6,072 nt of DNA, from assembly GCA_031267475.1 (NCBI GenBank), contig JAIRZA010000217.1, positions 1 to 6,072 of the forward strand, in the 5' to 3' direction. Position numbers and translations under genes: made by a program. Origin of the DNA: Spirochaetaceae bacterium. Its GTDB lineage: Bacteria; Spirochaetota; Spirochaetia; Treponematales; Breznakiellaceae. Below the pieces are notes generated by a model. The model was not told where the DNA came from and searched no databases. It worked only from the letters and a program-made list of their open reading frames with translations. Below, piece after piece: positions 1 through 3,106 of this stretch (the first letter of the stretch is position 1; each line of letters starts with the position of its first letter).

Positions 1-1
1 G

Positions 2-196
2 TTTCTTATAATTGAGTTTGTGCCAAAAACAGATTCGCAAGTTCAGCGTCTGTTAAAAACACGTGTTGACATTTTTAAGGACTATACGCCGGAAGGTTTT
101 GAAACGGCTTTTAACGCGCATTTTGAAATGCTCCGCCGTCAGCCTATCGAGGGTACTGAAAGAACGCTCTACTTGTTCCGCGTCCGCGGCAGGTGA
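2..196 (+). CDS. Class I SAM-dependent methyltransferase, C-terminal 64 residues (5' partial)
   Basis: An open frame enters from the left edge and ends at TGA 194-196. The visible 64 residues begin FLIIEFVPKTDSQVQRLLKT and end TLYLFRVRGR. The pattern of a beta-strand with EFVPK, then DSQVQRLL, then an aromatic 'DIFxDYTxEGFExAF' stretch and a closing 'ERTLYLFR' strand is what I recognise from the C-terminus of a family of class I SAM-dependent methyltransferases. This is recognition from memory, not a search. The SAM-binding glycine motif lies upstream of the window, so catalytic competence and substrate cannot be judged. The gene is co-directional with the efflux genes, but 193 nt of AT-rich sequence separates them, so it is probably not in the same transcription unit. 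No convincing terminator follows its stop. Confidence 0.65.
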   Translation, partial: FLIIEFVPKTDSQVQRLLKTRVDIFKDYTPEGFETAFNAHFEMLRRQPIEGTERTLYLFRVRGR

Positions 197-210
197 TGTG
201 TTATCCTTTT

Positions 211-225
211 TATAATTTGTATAAT
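211..225 (+). promoter_or_regulatory. Candidate tandem -10 boxes (TATAAT x2)
   Basis: Two exact TATAAT hexamers lie 9 nt apart, at 211-216 and 220-225, just downstream of the methyltransferase stop. No good TTGACA-like -35 element is found 16-18 nt upstream of either; for the second box the corresponding stretch is close to TGTGTT. Neither is a proper extended -10. If used, transcription would begin near 220-235 and give a leader of about 155-170 nt before the channel gene. In AT-rich DNA such hexamers can arise by chance, so this is tentative. Confidence 0.35.
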
Positions 226-237
226 GTCAAACACAAT

Positions 238-264
238 TAATACCAAATTGCTAATAATACCAAA
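238..264. repeat. Direct repeat TAATACCAAA, two copies
   Basis: Identical 10-nt copies lie at 238-247 and 255-264, 17 nt start to start, just downstream of the candidate -10 boxes. The position would suit a regulator binding site. The spacing is not a whole number of helical turns (about 1.6) and the sequence is low in complexity, so chance is possible. Confidence 0.35.
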
Positions 265-304
265 AATAAAATAACTATTTTAACGCGGTTTATTCGCCGT
301 TTTG

Positions 305-351
305 TGTAACCTAATGCCTAAATTACGCCTTTTTAATGTAAGGCTGTTACA
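305..351 (+). promoter_or_regulatory. Leader inverted repeats with mutually exclusive pairings
   Basis: TGTAAC (305-310) is complementary to GTTACA (346-351). The same 3' arm can instead pair locally as TGTAA-5 nt-TTACA (337-351), and a third pairing, GCCTT-8 nt-AAGGC (327-344), overlaps both. The stems are only 5-6 bp. They sit about 40 nt upstream of the channel start, where they could affect translation of the leader RNA or serve as a DNA palindrome for a regulator. No known riboswitch class is recognised. Confidence 0.25.
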
Positions 352-389
352 AAATATTCAATTTTGAGGCAGAATCTATAGACTGGCTG

Positions 390-1712
390 ATGAAATACGC
401 ACGATTCATAATTGTTGTACTACTGACAGCCTCTTCCGGTATCAAGGTTGAGGAAGCCGGCGCGCTTACGCTCGTTGACGCGGTGCGGCTGGCTGAAGAA
501 TGGAATTTTGATTTAAAAAAAAGCGCCGTTGATATGAACATCGCGCGCGCCGCGAATAAAAATTTGTGGGCGGAGTTTTTCCCGTCAATAAGCGCGGGAG
601 CAGGTGTGCGGTACAACACAAGCATTATAAGCGCGAATTCCGCCGCAAACAACAATCCAAGCGTAAGCCTGAACGCGGGACTTTCGTTTCAACTTAACGC
701 GGGACTGCCCGCCGCGGTTAAACTGATACGCCTTGCCTATGAAACAAGTTTATTTGACTATGAGCAGGCCGGGCGGCAGCTTGAACTTGCGGTTACAAAA
801 CAGTTTTACACGATAATCACCGAACAGTATAATCTTTCGATACTAAAAGAAAAACAGACGCAGGCCGAGCGGCAGCTTCAACATGACCGTATACGCTTTG
901 AAAACGGGCTGTTAAACGAATTGAATTATCACCTAAGCCGTTTATCCGCCGAGAGCGCTAAACTCGAAATGAACCGCGCCTTGTCGGATTTGGCCGAGAT
1001 GACGGGGCAGTTTCAGGCGGCCTTGGGTTTTGAACCGGATGAACAAATTCAGTACGACGGAGAATTGGAAATTGAGCGCGTAGAGTTGGACAGCGAATAT
1101 CTTATCGACCGCTACCTCCCCATGCGTCCGGACATTATAGTAGCGCGGCGGAATTTGGAAAGACTGCGCCTTACAGAAACGCGCCAGACGCTAAGTTCCC
1201 GCGCCCCGACTCTTTCTTTGTCCACAAGCTGGGGCGCTTCAATGGATACTCCTTTTAGCGACAGTTTGAGCGCAAGCGTAAACCTTAGCATCCCAGTCGA
1301 ATCTTGGCTGCCGGGTACAAAAGACTGGCAAAGTATAAAATCCGCCGCCGCCGGCGTGGAAAAGGCGGAATTCGATTTAGAAAACATACAACGCTCGGCT
1401 AAAACATCCATACGCGCTCTGTGCGCGAACATCAATAACTCTTGGAATAGTATAGAAATAGCGCGGCTTCGCGTTGAAATCGCCGAAGGCGCCTACCTTA
1501 TGGCGGAGCGTGGTTTTTCTCAAGGAACCGTGGAATTTCTTGAGCTGGAAACGGCGCGTAACAGCCTGTCCGGTACACGCCAGCAGCTTTTACGCGAGGA
1601 GCTTTCATATAAATCAATGATACTTGATCTTGCAGCCGCCTTGAATATCGCGGTGGATAAGCTTTTCTCTAGGAGTGATGATGAAAAAAAAACTGAAATC
1701 CAATCCGGCTAA
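390..1712 (+). CDS. TolC-family outer-membrane efflux channel (BesC-like)
   Basis: This 440-residue protein is the likely outer-membrane exit duct of the tripartite pump. A signal peptide is visible: a basic start (MKYAR), a short hydrophobic core (6-14) and an AGA site at 23-25, giving a mature start LTLVDAV that matches the usual TolC-family N-terminus. Two internally related halves follow, about 26-215 and 235-425. Each has long amphipathic helices and a pair of alternating beta-strands (about 66-80 with 90-102; about 273-281 with 291-301), the TolC barrel-plus-helical-tunnel layout. 'RFENGLLNELNY' (169-180) and 'RGFSQGTVEFLELETA' (374-389) are the equivalent helix-turn motifs in the two halves. 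Length is normal for the family. ATG 390 is the only sensible in-frame start after the TAA at 339-341, but its Shine-Dalgarno is poor: the nearest GAGG is about 20 nt away. The 3' end overlaps the adaptor gene by 32 nt. Substrate is unknown. Confidence 0.9.
   Translation: MKYARFIIVVLLTASSGIKVEEAGALTLVDAVRLAEEWNFDLKKSAVDMNIARAANKNLWAEFFPSISAGAGVRYNTSIISANSAANNNPSVSLNAGLSFQLNAGLPAAVKLIRLAYETSLFDYEQAGRQLELAVTKQFYTIITEQYNLSILKEKQTQAERQLQHDRIRFENGLLNELNYHLSRLSAESAKLEMNRALSDLAEMTGQFQAALGFEPDEQIQYDGELEIERVELDSEYLIDRYLPMRPDIIVARRNLERLRLTETRQTLSSRAPTLSLSTSWGASMDTPFSDSLSASVNLSIPVESWLPGTKDWQSIKSAAAGVEKAEFDLENIQRSAKTSIRALCANINNSWNSIEIARLRVEIAEGAYLMAERGFSQGTVEFLELETARNSLSGTRQQLLREELSYKSMILDLAAALNIAVDKLFSRSDDEKKTEIQSG
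1671..1675 (+). promoter_or_regulatory. Shine-Dalgarno AGGAG deciding the adaptor start
   Basis: AGGAG sits 5 nt before ATG 1681 but only 2 nt before ATG 1678, and it overlaps GTG 1675. Among the three consecutive in-frame candidates GTG-ATG-ATG, spacing favours ATG 1681. The site lies inside the 3' end of the channel gene, so ribosomes finishing that gene could reinitiate here. Confidence 0.7.
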
Positions 1713-3000
1713 CGCGGTTATAATTTTTTTTATTGTCCTTTTCATCGTTCTAATTGGCTTTTCTATATTCAGGAGCAATCGTTCCTCCGGGCGTGAGAAT
1801 ATAACACGGGGCGCAATCCCCGGCGCGGTTCAGCGAGAGGAGCGGCAGGGCGCGGATGGAAGACCGCCGGCGGAGACAGCGTCTCCAAGCCAGCCTCCGC
1901 CGGGGACACAGCCTCCGCCGCGGTCCGGAGCGGCTGGCGGGGCAACGGGCGGCGGGCGGAATGGCGGCGGCGGAATGGCGGGCGCGGCGGCTGGCGGAGC
2001 GGCGGCGGCGAACACGGCGGGCGGCGGAATGGCGAGCGGCGGAATGGCTGGCGGCGCGGCTGGCGGCGGAATGGCGGGCGGGGCGGCTGGCGGAGCGGCG
2101 GCGGCGAACATGGCTGGCGGAGCGGCGGCTGGCGGAGAGCGCGGCTCTAACTCACGGGGTGCAAATGTTCCGCCGCAAGCGCAAACACGCGGCGGCGGGA
2201 ATCCGGCGGCGCGGAATGTTCCGGCTGTGCGTGTAACGCCGGCGGGAACCGGCGAAATCAGCAATAGTATTACAATAAACGGGGATGTGCTGGCGGCTCG
2301 CGAAGTCTCGATATTTCCTGTTACGGCGGGTAAAATCGTGGAACTTCGTTTGCGGGTGGGGGACGCGGTTACAGCGGGGCAGGTTGTCGCTCTTGTAGAC
2401 CCGTCGAGTCCCGGCGAGGTATATTCCAGCAGCCCTGTCCGCTCAACGATAAGCGGGACCGTACTGCAAACGCCTTACAACATTGGAGATACAGTTTCGC
2501 CGCAATCGGCGATATACGTCATAGGCGATCTTTCGTCTCTTGTTATTGAAACTTTCGTGCCGGAGCGATTTTCGGCTTCTATACACATGGGCTTGCGGGC
2601 GGAATTCTTTTTCGATTCGATACCGTCTGAATCTTTTACCGGCATTGTGAGCGAAGTGAGCCCGGTGCTTGATCCCGCGAGTCGGACTTTACGCATAAGG
2701 CTGCGCTTTGAAAAAAGCGATCCCCGCGTCCGTCCGGGTATGTTCGCCACGGTGCGTCTGGTTACCGCTTCACGCGGCAATGTGCTTGTAATTCCGCGGG
2801 CCGCCGTCATTAATACATATAATTCGTGGATAGTGTTTGTTGTGAATGTCGAAAGTGTAGCTGAACGGCGGGAAATATCGCTGGGACTGGAAAGCGAGAC
2901 CATGATAGAGGTTTTGCGCGGGCTTTCAATTGGCGACCTTGTAGTAACATCCGGTCAGAATTTTCTTTCTAATAACGAGCCGGTGAGAGTGCTGGAATGA
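1681..3000 (+). CDS. RND efflux periplasmic adaptor (membrane fusion protein), hairpin-less, with Gly/Ala-rich tether
   Basis: This is a 439-residue adaptor when started at ATG 1681; GTG 1675 and ATG 1678 are alternatives. Order of parts: basic N-terminus (MKKKLKSN), one transmembrane anchor (about 11-30), a low-complexity tether (about 35-185) with Pro-rich ends and a Gly/Ala/Met core at 83-153, then folded domains. The first half of the barrel-sandwich (lipoyl-like) domain is seen in 'GKIVELRLRVGDAVTAGQVV' (217-236) and the second in 'STISGTVLQTPYNIGDTVS' (255-273). Only about 15 residues (DPSSPGEVYSSSPVR) join them, where most adaptors have a long helical hairpin. The beta-barrel (about 286-360, with 'PGMFATVRL') and a C-terminal membrane-proximal domain (about 367-439, 'VLVIPRAAV' to 'GDLVVTSGQNFLSNNEPV') follow. 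The hairpin-less design resembles Borrelia BesA. There is no lipobox, so anchoring is by the helix. The frame is unbroken across the repeats, so the tether is translated. It is probably translationally coupled to the channel gene. Confidence 0.9.
   Translation: MKKKLKSNPANAVIIFFIVLFIVLIGFSIFRSNRSSGRENITRGAIPGAVQREERQGADGRPPAETASPSQPPPGTQPPPRSGAAGGATGGGRNGGGGMAGAAAGGAAAANTAGGGMASGGMAGGAAGGGMAGGAAGGAAAANMAGGAAAGGERGSNSRGANVPPQAQTRGGGNPAARNVPAVRVTPAGTGEISNSITINGDVLAAREVSIFPVTAGKIVELRLRVGDAVTAGQVVALVDPSSPGEVYSSSPVRSTISGTVLQTPYNIGDTVSPQSAIYVIGDLSSLVIETFVPERFSASIHMGLRAEFFFDSIPSESFTGIVSEVSPVLDPASRTLRIRLRFEKSDPRVRPGMFATVRLVTASRGNVLVIPRAAVINTYNSWIVFVVNVESVAERREISLGLESETMIEVLRGLSIGDLVVTSGQNFLSNNEPVRVLE
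1966..2110 (+). repeat. 96-bp-period in-frame tandem duplication within the adaptor tether
   Basis: Positions 1966-2014 and 2062-2110 (49 nt each) match at every base except one (C 1985 versus G 2081), with an offset of 96 nt, or 32 codons. Similarity continues for about 10 nt with two further differences, then fades. Shorter units such as GGCGGAATGGC and GCTGGCGG recur throughout about 1925-2140. The product is Gly/Ala/Met-rich, with 'GGMAG' and 'GGAAAAN' recurring. The exact multiple of three keeps the reading frame, which points to expansion by slippage or unequal recombination under coding constraint. Confidence 0.85.
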
Positions 3001-3021
3001 GCCGGCGTAAAGTGCGCGCCG

Positions 3022-3037
3022 CCGGACAGCTTTCCGG
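3022..3037 (+). repeat. Intercistronic hairpin 1 (CCGGA / TCCGG)
   Basis: A perfect 5-bp GC-rich inverted repeat (3022-3026 with 3033-3037) with a 6-nt loop CAGCTT, starting 22 nt after the adaptor stop. It is not followed by a T-run, so it is not a terminator by itself. It could stabilise the upstream message against 3' decay. Confidence 0.4.
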
Positions 3038-3039
3038 GC

Positions 3040-3060
3040 AGCTTGCTGAGCAAGTTTGTT
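3040..3060 (+). terminator. Intercistronic hairpin 2 with T-rich tail, weak terminator or attenuator candidate
   Basis: CTTGC-TGA-GCAAG (3042-3054) forms a 5-bp stem with a 3-nt loop, extendable by a G-T and an A-T pair (3041/3055, 3040/3056), and runs into TTTGTTT. The tail is interrupted by a G and the stem is short, so at most partial termination is expected. That could lower pump expression relative to the channel and adaptor. It shares 11 of 13 positions with hairpin 3 (3071-3083). Confidence 0.3.
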
Positions 3061-3069
3061 TACGCGGAA

Positions 3070-3084
3070 TCTTGTTTAGCAAGA
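3070..3084 (+). repeat. Intercistronic hairpin 3 (TCTTG / CAAGA)
   Basis: A perfect 5-bp inverted repeat (3070-3074 with 3080-3084) with loop TTTAG. Its core CTTGTTTAGCAAG is a near copy of CTTGCTGAGCAAG at 3042-3054. The CAAG arm of hairpin 2 (3051-3054) could therefore pair with the CTTG arm of hairpin 3 (3071-3074), an alternative fold that excludes both local stems. Confidence 0.4.
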
Positions 3085-3106
3085 AAATTTATAGGACTAA
3101 ATTTTG
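3084..3106 (+). promoter_or_regulatory. Ribosome-binding-site hairpin at the TTG start of the RND pump gene
   Basis: AAAATTTA (3084-3091) and TAAATTTT (3098-3105) form a perfect 8-bp A/T inverted repeat around the 6-nt loop TAGGAC. The loop displays the Shine-Dalgarno AGGA (3093-3096). The 3' arm covers the first two bases of the start codon TTG (3104-3106). AGGA to TTG spacing is 7 nt, which is ideal. In mRNA this would put the Shine-Dalgarno in a loop and the start codon at the base of a weak stem, a layout that could modulate initiation. The inverted repeat is seen directly; the function is inferred. Confidence 0.5.

Larger units (their letters stand above)
197..389. other. AT-rich intergenic region, putative leader of the efflux operon
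   Basis: These 193 nt contain no ORF of plausible coding character. They hold two perfect TATAAT hexamers (211-216, 220-225), a 10-nt direct repeat TAATACCAAA (238-247 and 255-264), and three small inverted-repeat pairings near the channel start: GCCTT/AAGGC (327-331 with 340-344), TGTAA/TTACA (337-341 with 347-351) and TGTAAC/GTTACA (305-310 with 346-351). A 6-nt inverted repeat TGTGTT/AACACA (197-202 with 230-235) flanks both TATAAT boxes. I see no strong GC-rich stem followed by a T-run, so no confident terminator for the upstream gene. Confidence 0.5.

Noticed and set aside
279..299. AACGCGG...CGCCGTTTT as a terminator of the methyltransferase gene
   Set aside because: Only four outer pairs (AACG/CGTT) form before mismatches interrupt the stem, and the T-run is short. 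Not enough to call a terminator.
1675..1680. GTG 1675 or ATG 1678 as the adaptor start
   Set aside because: GTG overlaps the AGGAG itself, and ATG 1678 is only 2 nt from it; ATG 1681 has a workable spacing. The difference is two residues at most.
1856..2236. Plus-strand ORF of 126 residues, Arg/Ala-rich, in a second frame of the tether
   Set aside because: A shifted reading of the same repeats, with no independent ribosome-binding site or recognisable motif.
1830..2264. Minus-strand ORF of 144 residues, Pro/Ala-rich, opposite the adaptor tether
   Set aside because: It is the antisense of the GGC/GCG repeat array; GC-rich repeats lack stop codons on both strands. It has no domain, and the + strand frame is continuous with recognisable adaptor domains on both sides.
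3001..3103. Open frame continuing past the adaptor stop, suggesting readthrough or a degraded gene
   Set aside because: The frame after TGA 2998-3000 stays open into the pump gene but encodes nothing recognisable; over this length that is expected by chance, and the hairpins explain the sequence better.
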